Positions 22,897-32,785 of a stretch of DNA of 64,000 nt are shown here, piece after piece; position 1 is the first letter of the stretch, and each line of letters opens with the position of its first letter. Source of the DNA: Cerrena zonata. Lineage: Eukaryota; Basidiomycota; Agaricomycetes; Polyporales; Cerrenaceae. A model generated the notes under the pieces. That model was not told the DNA's origin. It saw only the letters and a program-made list of their open reading frames with translations, and did no database searches. The stretch covers positions 1 to 64,000 of the forward strand of contig JASBNA010000042.1 in the NCBI GenBank assembly GCA_038087015.1, read 5' to 3'. The translations under genes were made by a program, and so were the position numbers.

Positions 22897-23038
22897 AAGA
22901 TGCCCCCGCGTAGATGTCAAGCTATATATATATAGTTCTCTTAATAGCTTGATATTTGGCTGTAGAAAATAGAAAATTGATTACATATATATATAAAGAG
23001 AACTATAATGAAATACGCTTTAGTCACGGGGGCATCTT
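22897..23038. repeat. Imperfect inverted repeat spanning the AYR1-like start codon
   Basis: Two separate blocks are exact inverted matches. The 12 bases at 22897-22908 (AAGATGCCCCCG) match 23027-23038, and the 12 bases at 22931-22942 (TATAGTTCTCTT) match 22996-23007. Blocks keep their order within each arm, and the arms (about 43-46 nt) flank a central 53 nt. The right arm includes the ATG at 23008 and the codons for the first Rossmann residues. Confidence 0.75.
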
Positions 23039-23886
23039 CGGGAATTGGATTCGAGGTATGTAAGAACCTTGCCAATCGCGGGTACAAAGTTTTGGGGTGT
23101 ACTATTGCCAAAGAAGTTGAGAAAATGGCACCTTTGAAAGAACTAGGAGTGGTACCGATTGAATGTGATATCAGCTCAGTTAGTGATATCAAGAAAATGG
23201 CTCAGGTTGTTGAAGAGGAAACCGGTGGTCGCTTAGATATTTTATACAATAATGCCGGGATTCTGATTGCAGGAGCAGCCGTGGAATTCGATGATCTGGA
23301 AGCCAAAAAATTATTTGATGTTAATGTCTTGGGACACATCTATGTCACTAAGTACATGATTAACTACGTGATTCTGGCAAAAGGAACCTATATTTTCACC
23401 AGCTCTGTGGCTGCCAGGGTCCCACTTCTGTGGGTATCATTGTACTGTGCAACTAAAGCAGCCATTGATCAATATGCCTTGGGCCTTCATGGAGAAATGA
23501 AGCACTATGGAGTCCGTGTCATCTCAGTGATCACTGGTGGTGTAAACACTGCTATTTGTGATAATAACCTCAACTATACCACTGATGGAGGACTATTTGA
23601 TGTGCCGGCTGCAAGAGAAAGTATGATATCCTCTGCAATGATGCTGAGACAACAGATATCCATTTCGCCCAAGGAATATGCCAAGCAAGTCTTGGGCAAG
23701 GCTATTGGTGGTCGGGGTGGCTTCAACGTATATGCTGGAGGAAGAGCATACTTTTTACATTTGGTTAGTCGTTTTGTTCCCTTATGGTTGATGGAATGGG
23801 GTATTTCTTTCCATTTCAAACAATTATCGGTCTGGGCCCAGCTACGTAAGAAGTTGAGAGAACAATCAGCTGAAAAGCTGGCCTGA
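23008..23886 (+). CDS. AYR1: Short-chain dehydrogenase, Ayr1-like 1-acyldihydroxyacetone-phosphate reductase
   Basis: The 292-residue protein (S. cerevisiae Ayr1 is 297) is a classical SDR. TGASSGIG (residues 7-14) binds NADPH, NNAG is near residue 89, and the catalytic triad is Ser in FTSSVA with YCATK. A C-terminal hydrophobic segment (YFLHLVSRFVPLWLMEW) would attach it to ER or lipid droplets. Ayr1 makes lysophosphatidic acid from acyl-DHAP. Six CTG codons are present, an unusually high number for this window. At RVPL-CTG-W and NNAGI-CTG-IAG a Ser reading fits at least as well as Leu. Other SDRs with the same fold cannot be fully excluded. Confidence 0.75.
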   Translation: MKYALVTGASSGIGFEVCKNLANRGYKVLGCTIAKEVEKMAPLKELGVVPIECDISSVSDIKKMAQVVEEETGGRLDILYNNAGILIAGAAVEFDDLEAKKLFDVNVLGHIYVTKYMINYVILAKGTYIFTSSVAARVPLLWVSLYCATKAAIDQYALGLHGEMKHYGVRVISVITGGVNTAICDNNLNYTTDGGLFDVPAARESMISSAMMLRQQISISPKEYAKQVLGKAIGGRGGFNVYAGGRAYFLHLVSRFVPLWLMEWGISFHFKQLSVWAQLRKKLREQSAEKLA

Positions 23887-24319
23887 GTTAGTGTGTATCC
23901 GTTTATATCGTAATGTATCTATCTATCTGTCTATCTGTACGTATTTATTTGCATCCAACGTAAAAGACCCGTGCACCGATTGTCCTCCTATTCATAAAGA
24001 ACAAGCATTGCCCTTTCTGTCTCGTGTGCAGGACTCCTTTTAAAACGAATATCTTTACATTAAGAGACCAAATAAAAACACACGATATCAATTAAATCTA
24101 TTCATTAGCCTTTCATTCTTTCTATTGTATACTAGTTGGTATTATTGGATTGTTGAAGAACAGATATTTGTTCATCTTAGGTTATCATTTACATATAAGG
24201 GGCTTTTTCCAGGTTTGTTTGCCGCTTTTTTTCAACCGTTTTTGCCTTTCTGAATATCTCGTATAGTTTGCCGGTATTTCTAATTATCTCCCCAGTCCCT
24301 TCCAGAACCATCAGCAATC
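23887..24319. other. AYR1-BSD2 intergenic region
   Basis: This 433-bp gap starts with a short (ATCT)n-like run (23917-23945) in the reductase 3' flank. The rest is T-rich promoter DNA of BSD2. No gene is visible. Confidence 0.6.
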
Positions 24320-25516
24320 ATGACTACAAGTCATTCACATCGGGAACTGTTAGAGCGTCAAGATCATGCTGAGGAAAACAATCATTTGTTAGAATCGTTC
24401 GATACTCCGGAACCAGAGGATGGTAATCAAGAGTTTAAATTAAAATATTCCCACTCCCAACATAGCTTGAATGAAGTATATAATGGCAAGAAGTTTCTGT
24501 CTGATCAAAGCGATGATGACCGCTTACAGAGCACCAGTAGTATTCAGCAACATGAAACAACGCCCAGAGAACAGGATAATGAAGAAGAAAATACCCAACA
24601 GCAAGATGGATTAAATAGTGCTTTACGGGAAGGAAATTCATCATCCCATCCGGACTCTAATGGCTCATTAGATCAAGTTGATTTGGAACTGCAGCAACCC
24701 CGTCGTCTTACCACGTCACAACGAATCAAGAATGTCATTCATCATTTGGTCCCCATCAAACAAACTTATGAAAGAATCAATAACGGGATCACAACCGGGA
24801 GAATGCAATCGAATACTCCAGGTCGATTTATTGGCCAGGGTACTGATGGAGTGTTCCGAAACTTGATGGCAAAACCAGACACCGAAAGTAATCGGATCGA
24901 TCAAGAAAATAATCCTCCTTCATACGAAGAAGCCGCCGCTGATGCCAGTCCGGAGTACTGGGAGTCAACGGTTATCTCCCCTATGTACGAAGATGAAGTG
25001 TTTGTTGAAGGTTTACCGGTTGGAAATATTGCAAATTTTGTATGGAATGGTTTAGTGACTGTTGCTTTCCAATTTGTTGGTTTCATTCTTTGTTATTTGT
25101 TACATACGTCTCATGCTGCAAAACAAGGCTCGAGAGTTGGTTTGGGTATAACTTTCATGGTTTACGGGTATGGAATGGTTCCTTCTAATTTTGGTAATCC
25201 AAACAGAGTGCCCGATCGGTATGAACCTTCGGATCCTAATCTGTTTGATATCAATAAAGCTCTGTCAATAAGCACTGGTGGCAAACTTGATACTTATAAA
25301 GTTGGATTATTGAAGGGAGTTACTTCGGTTGATGCTTCTCAACAAAATGACCCAAGCGTATTCGATGCTCCTTATTTTGCTTATGGATTGATTGCTTTTG
25401 GTCTATTCATCATCATAAAAGCTATTATGGATTATTACCGTGTTAAGCAAATGGAAAGGGTTATTTTATCACCTCCTACAACGACTACAACTACAACTAC
25501 GGCAAATTCTTCTTAA
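24320..25516 (+). CDS. BSD2: Bsd2-like Rsp5 adaptor (Ndfip family), metal-transporter sorting
   Basis: The 398-residue protein has a long acidic, Gln-rich cytosolic N-terminus and a PPSY motif near residue 199 (NNPPSYEEAAADASPEYW), the WW-binding signal for the ubiquitin ligase Rsp5. Three hydrophobic segments follow at about 233-256, 268-290 and 352-374, matching the three-helix Bsd2/Ndfip layout. Bsd2 sends metal transporters such as Smf1 to the vacuole for degradation. It is longer than the 321-residue S. cerevisiae protein because of the N-terminus. A Thr repeat (CTACAACTA type) forms the C-terminal tail. Confidence 0.85.
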   Translation: MTTSHSHRELLERQDHAEENNHLLESFDTPEPEDGNQEFKLKYSHSQHSLNEVYNGKKFLSDQSDDDRLQSTSSIQQHETTPREQDNEEENTQQQDGLNSALREGNSSSHPDSNGSLDQVDLELQQPRRLTTSQRIKNVIHHLVPIKQTYERINNGITTGRMQSNTPGRFIGQGTDGVFRNLMAKPDTESNRIDQENNPPSYEEAAADASPEYWESTVISPMYEDEVFVEGLPVGNIANFVWNGLVTVAFQFVGFILCYLLHTSHAAKQGSRVGLGITFMVYGYGMVPSNFGNPNRVPDRYEPSDPNLFDINKALSISTGGKLDTYKVGLLKGVTSVDASQQNDPSVFDAPYFAYGLIAFGLFIIIKAIMDYYRVKQMERVILSPPTTTTTTTTANSS

Positions 25517-25813
25517 TAACTCATAAAAAACCTCATATACTTCTTCATTCAGTTTTTTCTATTTTATTCTTTGTTTTTCTATTGGACTTAATAACTAATC
25601 GGCATTTTTGTATACTACTCTATATATATTTTTATACGGTATAACTTTATTAATTTATATCAATGAAACTTTGTAGATTAGGCTGTGAAATTTTTGATCT
25701 CTCGCACTAACTTCACTGATCGTCCACAGATTATTTATTACGTTTACAATTTTGAAAATTTACGAACAACAGACCCTTTCCACTTGAAGAGATAGTTTTT
25801 GCTACAATTGAAG

Positions 25814-26560
25814 ATGAAATTCCATTCAATTGTTTCGTTTGCAGTCTCTGCACTTTTTGCAACCTCTGCTGTTCTAGCCGAAGATGTTCAACAAGAACAA
25901 GCAAATGCCGCTTCAAGACAAGTACCTGAAAATTCGGAATCAATTAAATTTTTAATTGATTACGATATTAAAGAGTATCCAGAAGTCTCTAACACCAATG
26001 TTGCTGAGTTGAAGAATGGTGAAGTGATTACCTTACAATATAACGCAGTCAATAATGAAGAAGAAGACATCACCGTTGTTGGTGTTGGTGGTACATTCCG
26101 TAACCCTGCAAACAACAAGATTGTTACTAATTTGACTGCTGCCACCATTGGTCCAATTGTTATCAAATCAGGTGAAAGTGTAGCCTTTGACCAAAAAGTA
26201 AATTTGGAATTGGTTCCTGATAATTACATGTTGACCCCTCAGGTATTCATTGCTTATAAAGAAGAATTAAAATTAATTCAAACCAGAGGTCAATTAGCAA
26301 GTGTTAATGACGTACCAATTTCATTTTTCAACCCCCAATTATTATTTTTGGAATTAATAATTGGGTTGACCTTAGCTGGTTTTGGTTATTTTGCTTGGCT
26401 GGTTTGGGGTCAAGCCTACTTTCAAGGAACTTCTCCAATTAGATCGAAGAAGATCTCTGCTCCAATTGCGGTATCAACTGGATCAAAGACCGTTAAGGAA
26501 GAATGGCTTCCCCAAAATCATTTGCAAAATAAGAAAAAGAAGACCAGAAAAGCTTATTAA
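25814..26560 (+). CDS. IRC22: Irc22-like ER membrane protein (TRAP-alpha related)
   Basis: The 248-residue product begins MKFHSIVSFAVSALFATSAVLA, a clear signal peptide with cleavage likely after residue 22. A luminal beta-rich domain (about 50-170) follows, then one transmembrane segment (about 180-203, LLFLELIIGLTLAGFGYFAWLVW) and a basic cytosolic tail ending in KNKKKKTRKAY. This layout is that of translocon-associated protein alpha, and the fungal version is Irc22. Its role in yeast is poorly defined. The frame extends five codons further upstream from a TTG; the ATG at 25814 is the proper start as it begins the signal peptide. Confidence 0.75.
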   Translation: MKFHSIVSFAVSALFATSAVLAEDVQQEQANAASRQVPENSESIKFLIDYDIKEYPEVSNTNVAELKNGEVITLQYNAVNNEEEDITVVGVGGTFRNPANNKIVTNLTAATIGPIVIKSGESVAFDQKVNLELVPDNYMLTPQVFIAYKEELKLIQTRGQLASVNDVPISFFNPQLLFLELIIGLTLAGFGYFAWLVWGQAYFQGTSPIRSKKISAPIAVSTGSKTVKEEWLPQNHLQNKKKKTRKAY

Positions 26561-26658
26561 ATTAGTTACAATATAAATAGTTTGTCTCTTTCTTTTTTTT
26601 TTTTTGAAAAAATTTACGTCTATTAAAATATTATCTATATGAATGACTTGATGTAGGA

Positions 26659-27723
26659 TCAACCTAACAAAACCATCATTTTTTCATAAATGGTGAAAAC
26701 TATACCACCACTTAAGACCAATCTACCCAATCTTGGGGTTGCACCTTTCCAGAATACCAACAAACCCTCGTCTTTAAAAATTTTTACAAAACAGTTAAAA
26801 GTTGAAGAGTATATTTTATCGGCACCCAAAGCTTGCATTCTAGTTTTAACTGTATCAATTGGCATAGTGGCATAAACTGTCACAGTACCGGCAAAAGCAC
26901 CAACTGCAAAAGTGGCAGCACTACTTAAAGGTTCATTTGGTTTGGTCCCCGAAGCCTGTTGTATCATAGTTTTGATGGCATTATAAGAACCCAATCTGAC
27001 TGCTTGATTAGCAGCCTGTCTCATTGAAACTGGTAATACACCAGCGTAAATACCTTTAAATCCCAAATCTTTAACTAATCTAAAAGATCCCAGAATCAAT
27101 CCATTTTGGTATTTTGGTTTTGGAGTTTGTTTATCATCAATCAATGCAGTTTTAATTGCTTCGAATGGAGTGACTGCAACAACACTTTCTAATAAACCAG
27201 CACCCAAACCAGCAAGGACCCCTCTTGGTCCAGATAATTTACCATTTTTATCAGCAAGTAAACCTTTGATGGAATCAAATCCAAGGAATCTTACTGAAGC
27301 CTTGACTGTATTACCCACAACAAAAGCTGGACACCCTATATAAAGAGAAGAAACCCCTTGAGTTTTAGCCACATTATAGATAAGTACTAATGGATTACGG
27401 GAAGCTTTAGAAGCACGATCGGCCAATTGTAATCTGGTTTTAGCAAATTCGAATGGATAAGTGATCACCCCTTCAACGGCACCGGCCGTCCCACCAGCTA
27501 TGAAAGATTTGAAAGGATCAGCCTATTTTCGAGTTAGTATTTAATGAAAATTCATCTTTTTGCACTCAAATGAGAGTGCCGCAAGTTCTCTCCGCAAAAA
27601 AAAAAAAAAGTGAGTCACTCAATGATCTAAAAGAAAACTGGATATAGAAAAGATAGATGGATAGATGTCAATGGAGAGTCAAGGGTCGAATGGGAAACGT
27701 ACTTTTTTGTCGTTTTTGCTCAT
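26659..27723 (-). CDS. CTP1: Mitochondrial citrate/tricarboxylate carrier, spliced: join(26659..27522, 27703..27723) on minus strand
   Basis: A 21-nt exon 1 (27703-27723, MSKNDKK) joins exon 2 at 27522 (ADPFKSFIAGGTAGAVEG), giving 294 residues against 299 for S. cerevisiae Ctp1. The three carrier repeats are present, with signature motifs PFEFAKTRLQ, PFEAIKTALI and PIDTVKTRMQ. The protein exchanges citrate across the inner mitochondrial membrane. The internal GTG at 27468 is not a start, since conserved first-helix sequence precedes it. The gene is convergent with IRC22, with 98 bp between stops. Confidence 0.92.
27523..27702 (-). other. Spliceosomal intron of CTP1
   Basis: The 180-nt intron has donor GTACGT (27702-27697), branch point TACTAAC at 27539-27533 and acceptor AATAG ending at 27523. 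Without splicing the frame has no ATG at the correct N-terminus. As in VMA3 the first exon is tiny and the intron lies right after the start. Confidence 0.92.
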
Positions 27724-27913
27724 GATGTCAATGTAAAATAGAAAACCACTAGGAAGAAACCTGGAGAAAGAAGTAGTTGATCAAAAAATTTTCACTAGAA
27801 ATTTTTCAAAAGTGTTTTTTTTTTTCTGACAGAAACTCCGTAATCTGCAAATTGTCCGATAACGGGACTTACAAACAAGTAATGCAAATATATATTGTAC
27901 AGTAGAAAAGTAA

Positions 27914-29039
27914 TTATACATCTTCGAATTCGTCGAAGTCGTCCTCTTCCTCGTCGTCATCGTCGTCATCCGCTTCACGTTCAGCCAAATCCGCATAGTA
28001 AGCTGCCAAAACATCTTGAGCGGCTTGATCTTTTGAATCCAGAGTTGGAAGGTTTGCTGGGGTGGATTGGACTTGATCGGATGGTTCGATTTGGGGAGTA
28101 GAAGATTCTTCTTTAATATCGGTTGATTCTTCTTTAATTGTAGGGGTTGTTTCTTTAGAAGATTCTTCACTATCCAATTTCCCTAGCATTTTACCAACGG
28201 TACTTGCCGAGTGCCAGGAAGGTAAAGCGTTTTGTTCTAATTTTTGTCTTCTTTGTTCTTTTTCTAATTGTTCACGTTCGTAATTTTCATCGTTAGCGGT
28301 AATTGAAACGTTAAGAGTGGCTTGAGACTTAGAAGCAGCGTTTTGTAAAGAGGAAGACATATTGGATCTTGATTTATTGCTAATACGATTTGATATGGTG
28401 TAGGAAGCAGAAGAAGAAGTTCTTGCTGGAATAGCAATGGTCAAGGCCAGTTCGAAATTATTATCTTCGATATAAGAATCGTCAATTTTTTTCAAATAAG
28501 AGATGATTGGATCAACTTGTAACATTAATTTTTCTAATCTAGCTTGTCTTATTGAAGCTTGCTGGTATGAATCGTCTTCAATTAAGATACCGTTACAATT
28601 ATCACAAACAAAATTTAATTTATCATCACTTAATAAAGAAATTGCATCCAACTGGCTTACTTTTTTCCCACACCTCGGACAAACGTACCCATGAGGGTTA
28701 CCCAACAATGACATTTCTTGTTTTAAATCATTTACTAAAGTATGCACTTTCCATTTGATTCGAATCAATTGCTTCAGTAATATGTATGTAATAATATGTT
28801 CGAGTAGTCAATCGTTGTTGGTTATTCTCTTCCTTCTGCACATGGTTCACCAATAATCTATCTTCCACCAATTTATAACAAAGTGCTCTTAATTGCTTGG
28901 GATTGATTCCTAATAAGTAGTATAAATCATCCTCCGACAATACGGAATGTAGCAATATAGCATCAAGAATCAAGATGTACTGGCGCAGGTAGAAGCCCCG
29001 CGCAACAAACCGAATCAAAGATCTAATCGTATCATCCAT
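27914..29039 (-). CDS. TFA1: TFIIE large subunit (alpha), single frame break near residue 93
   Basis: The upstream frame encodes the TFIIE winged-helix domain (MDDTIRSLIRFVARGFYLRQYILILDAIL...). After EAIDS the +1 frame continues IKWKVHTLVNDLKQEMSLLGNPHGYVCPRCGKK, with the C4 zinc ribbon CPRC...CDNC. Removing one base near 28755-28760 gives one protein of about 374 residues, shorter than S. cerevisiae Tfa1 (482) mainly in the acidic C-terminal region. TFIIE recruits TFIIH to the preinitiation complex and is essential. The break lies before any stop codon, so it looks like a single-base insertion. The gene is divergent from HCM1. Confidence 0.88.
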
Positions 29040-29217
29040 CCTTGACTACAGCCGGTAAAGTAACTGCAGTAAGCCAGAACTCTTTTTTTTTATGTCCACG
29101 AAGACCGCACGACATCGGGAACATAAATGTCGCACTAATGTCGTTGATCGACCGATCGGTAGGTCACGTGACCGGAGTACTCCCACTCCTTCCCCAAACC
29201 ATATCTAAATGAACATC

Positions 29218-29288
29218 TAAATGAACCAAAGGGAATTAAATGAACCAAAAGGAATTAAATGAACCAAAAGGAATTAAATGAACTAAAG
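29218..29288 (+). repeat. Tandem repeat, 19-bp unit, about 3.7 copies
   Basis: Units of TAAATGAACCAAAAGGAAT run from 29218, 29237 and 29256 with a partial fourth from 29275. The first unit differs at one base (AAAGGG). It lies between TFA1 and HCM1. Confidence 0.85.
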
Positions 29289-29604
29289 AAAATGAGCTTT
29301 AATCACCAAGGACTACAATCTCAAACGCGTGGCTTGTTGGAGATTGCTCCCCGTGGAAAACCAGAAACCCTTGCATAATCTCAAACCCAACCGAACAATC
29401 ACCAATCACGTCAACCATTTCATCCCGTGCTGCCCACCTTCCAGTGGCCAATCAACCCCCGGACTTGGACGTAAATATACTCGATCGAGACGTGTTTCAG
29501 AAAGATAAAACGGCTAGCAGAACAAGGAGCACAATCGCGTTACTGGCAGCGGGTCGTGTCCCCTTCACCGAAAGAACAAAACGACGCGAAAAAAAAAAAC
29601 TGAA

Positions 29605-29610
29605 ACGCGT
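29605..29610 (+). promoter_or_regulatory. MCB box (ACGCGT) upstream of HCM1; second copy at 29325
   Basis: Two perfect ACGCGT boxes lie 238 and 518 bp before the HCM1 ATG. In S. cerevisiae HCM1 is transcribed in late G1 by SBF/MBF, so the boxes are consistent with cell-cycle control. A CGCGAAA stretch at 29585-29591 resembles an SCB core. Confidence 0.6.
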
Positions 29611-29847
29611 AATGAAAGCATAAGTCATTTAAAATATCACGCAGATAATCGTTCTTTTTTTTTTTTTTTTTTTTTTTATTTTATTTTATTTAGTTTTTTT
29701 TTTTTTGGTTTGTTAGTACCAGATACTGATTGAGTTTGGGTTCTACCGTTTCTTCTTGAATAATATTAAACAACGTCCATCGCCAGTACTCTAACAAGAA
29801 CAAGAAAGATTGGAAAGACGGCCAAGAAGTAGTAGTTTTCAAAAGAT

Positions 29848-31790
29848 ATGTCTAGGGTATCAACTGCTAATCAAATTACCAATAGTGAAAGTGATACGAA
29901 TATGAAGATGGGATCCAGTTCCAGGTTGCCATTACAAGAGAAGGTTACTAATGCTCATGTGAATGAATACAAGTATAAGGTTACCGATACTCCAGTGTCG
30001 TCGTATAAGAATAATTCCAAGATTAATACTCCACCACAAAGCATTCATATTACCAGTAAGAATCGTACCAATAGTATGTTGGATACTCCTATAAATAAGA
30101 GTGTGAACGGTGGTGGTAATCAGGCGATCGATAAACAAGAGTTGACCTTACTTTCACCGGCGTTTTCATCACCGCAAAATTCGTACTTTGATGCTAAGCA
30201 AGACGATTCGCGTCACCATCAACTGCAACAGCAACATTATATGGCCATGCCACCGCCTAAACCATCGTTTGAATTGGAAGACGCTGGCAAAGAACCATCG
30301 TCGTCCAATTCAATGACGGTTTCGATTGGCCTGGATGATAACGAACGGCCATTGCCTAAAAAGAAACAAAAGAAACCCAAAGAGTTGAAAGAATCCGGGT
30401 TTTCTATAGAATCAGATGAAAAACCTCCATACTCGTATGCTACGTTGATTGGAATGTCTATTTTAACCACCAAGTCGAAAAAACTAACTCTTTCTTCGAT
30501 TTATCAATGGATATCTGATACTTTCAAGTATTATAAACGTGAAGACGTTGGATGGCAGAATTCAATTAGACATAATCTATCATTGAATAAAGCTTTCATC
30601 AAAGGTGATAAGTCAAAAGATGGTAAGGGCCATTATTGGTGTATTAAACCAGGATTCGAAGAACAATTTTTGAGATCAAGAAATAATAAAAAATCGGGTT
30701 ATCATGAAATAATGGATCAGTTGAAAAAATATCCAAATCATCCAAATTACCCAACTCATCACTTTGGGGAAAGACCCGTTGACATCGAGGCTAAACCAAT
30801 CCATCGCTCCATCAACTCTATTCCTTCCTCGCCTAATCTAGCTGAAGATGAAGATGAACAACCAATCAAGAAAAGAAATCGTTCAGAAATCGACGATGAC
30901 TTTAATTATCGTGACAGCGATGATGACGAAACGAATTTTAATGAAGATAATGATCATAAATATAGTCGTGCATATTTGATCATCCTTTCAAAAAACAAAA
31001 GTTAGCTGATGATGATGACGACTATGAAGATGACGAATGGGAAACAACTAAATTGATAACAACTCCAAAATCTGGGAAAAATCATCCTAACTTCATAATC
31101 AGCGAATCTCCAAATAAACCGTTATTGGCCGGTAAGAATTTAACCTTCACTTCAAGTTTTAGTTGTCAATCTAATTTTGAATTATCCCCAATAAGAACCA
31201 GCGAAACTGGTCCTTTACTAGAGCCTTTAACTCCTGCCAATAATAATTATAAAAGTTCAGCCAATTTAATCCAAATTCCTCCTCCTATTCATTTAAACCA
31301 TTCTAATTCAAATAACCATCTTCACCCCCATTATTCCCTTTCTCAATACCACCACCCAGGCCAGTCCCAACAACCATCTCAATTGCAGCATCCTCTCAAT
31401 AACTTAAAAACCACTCCGAAATCAAATATTAAAACTCCATTGAGAATCTTGAAAACTCCTCAAACATCATCGATAATGAAAAGATTATGGAATTCTCCTT
31501 CCTATCTTGATGATTTTTATTATTCTCCATTACTCAGCTCCTCCCATGGTGCATTGAACTCGTACGATGATGATGATATGATCATGAGAGCTTTTGAAAG
31601 CCCGGCTAATAATCAAGTAAATCAAAAAACTGCGAAAAAAAATTTATCTTCAAGTATTGATTCAAGTCGTAACTTATTTGATGATTTGAAAAAAATTGAC
31701 TCCTTAACTTCAACTAGCTCAATTGATTCTACAGAAAAAAAGGATCCAGATCATCATCGTTCGGATTCAAACCTCACGGATGCTGACTAA
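29848..31790 (+). CDS. HCM1: Forkhead transcription factor Hcm1-like, one -1 frame break
   Basis: A forkhead domain lies at about residues 192-280: KPPYSYATLIGMSILTTKSKKLTLSSIYQWISDTFKYY...GWQNSIRHNLSLNKAFIK...GKGHYWCIKPGFEEQFL. There is no FHA domain, which separates it from Fkh1 and Fkh2 and points to Hcm1, the S-phase activator of spindle and budding genes. The first frame drifts after YSRAY near 30975 and stops at 31003. The other frame gives FDHPFKKQKLADDDDDYEDDEW and continues to 31790. Adding one T in the T run at 30975-30977 joins them into about 647 residues. The C-terminal half is S/N/P-rich with several TP/SP sites. Confidence 0.82.
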
Positions 31791-32117
31791 CTTGGTGCTT
31801 GGTTTGCAAACTTTTGTTTTTGGTACGGTTTAGGGTTTACAGGGTTTTGCTTTTTTGTTTTCTTTTTTGTTCTTTTTTTTTGGCTTGTTTGATTTTGTTA
31901 CTATACTCAATTTTCCCTTGATGTTTTTTGTTGCAAAAAAGATCACTGCTTTTGATTTCATTTCTCGATATCTTGCTATTCTTATTCTACTTTGTATTAT
32001 TAGCGTACTCTTTAAGTATGTTTCTTTGTTTTATTTTGTTTTGTTTTTTCGTTAATTTACTGTGTATTTGTATAATTTACTATTAATACTATTCATTATT
32101 TTATGTCATTAGATCCT
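31791..32117. other. HCM1-BUD31 convergent gap
   Basis: The 327-bp gap between two convergent genes is T-rich (long T/G runs 31855-31890) and carries no ORF worth calling. It presumably holds both 3' UTRs. Confidence 0.6.
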
Positions 32118-32561
32118 TTAGTCAATGCTAGAACACCCTTTACAGCCACATGTTATACATCGATCGAAATCCTTGCCATCGTCTTCTAATTGCTTTCTAG
32201 GTACTCGACAAATGCAAGTATTCTCATGATTCTTCTCGTTAACTATAATACAATTTATACAACATAACTTCTCGTATCCTTGTTTTTTCCATTTGGCAAT
32301 TAAATCTTTATTCACGTACTTCTGCTTCAAAAGATATTGGTACAACTCACTCAGTATGGTCTTACGTTCATAGTATAATGAATACACGTATCTTGATATT
32401 TGATGATTAATTTGATAAATTGGCCATAAAGATTCGTTCTTATTAGTGGTTTTCAATGATTTTGCCTGTGACTCCTTGAGCTTCGCCAATAGCTTATTCA
32501 ATGTTGGTTCAATCTTGTCAAACCCCTCGGGTATCTTGGATTTTTTAGATGTCTTGGGCAT
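32118..32561 (-). CDS. BUD31: Bud31/G10 spliceosome protein
   Basis: The 147-residue protein (157 in S. cerevisiae) starts MPKTSKKSKIPEGFDKIEPTL, the G10 N-terminus. It shows HHQ-like NHQISRYVYSLYYERKTI, AKWKKQGYEKLCCINCI, CICRVPR and the C-terminal CITCGCKGC, which supply the conserved zinc-cluster cysteines. Bud31 is part of the activated spliceosome and binds the pre-mRNA region upstream of the 5' splice site. Four codons upstream begin another ATG at 32573, but 32561 matches the family. Confidence 0.93.
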   Translation of the reverse strand: MPKTSKKSKIPEGFDKIEPTLNKLLAKLKESQAKSLKTTNKNESLWPIYQINHQISRYVYSLYYERKTILSELYQYLLKQKYVNKDLIAKWKKQGYEKLCCINCIIVNEKNHENTCICRVPRKQLEDDGKDFDRCITCGCKGCSSID

Positions 32562-32785
32562 TTTTGTTTTCAATTATTAACTAGTCATCTTGTTATGAAG
32601 TTATTTTTTTTTGTTCGATGACTTAGCGCAAAAAAAAAAATCGAGTGAAAATCTCATTACCTCCCCTGCTAACTATAACTTGATATCCGCTACTTTTGCT
32701 AACCACTACTAACTATTACCAAATCCCTAACAGACTAATTGAATCCGCTTTGCAATCCACTTCGTTAGCATGGGCAAAAAAATAA

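Larger units (their letters stand above)
29040..29847. promoter_or_regulatory. Divergent TFA1/HCM1 control region
   Basis: This 808-bp region is unusually rich in discrete sites. It holds the palindrome ACCGATCGGT (29151-29160) and, next to it, a 12-bp palindrome GGTCACGTGACC (29162-29173) with a CACGTG core. It also holds 19-bp tandem repeats (29218-29288), ACGCGT boxes at 29325-29330 and 29605-29610, and long T tracts (29656-29708). The E-box is closer to TFA1; the MCBs are nearer HCM1. Confidence 0.65.

Noticed and set aside
23881..24050. AYR1 also ends GCC-TGA, so a +1 extension was considered
   Set aside because: The +1 frame leads into repeat-rich 3' flank for about 50 codons and the length at the TGA already matches the family.
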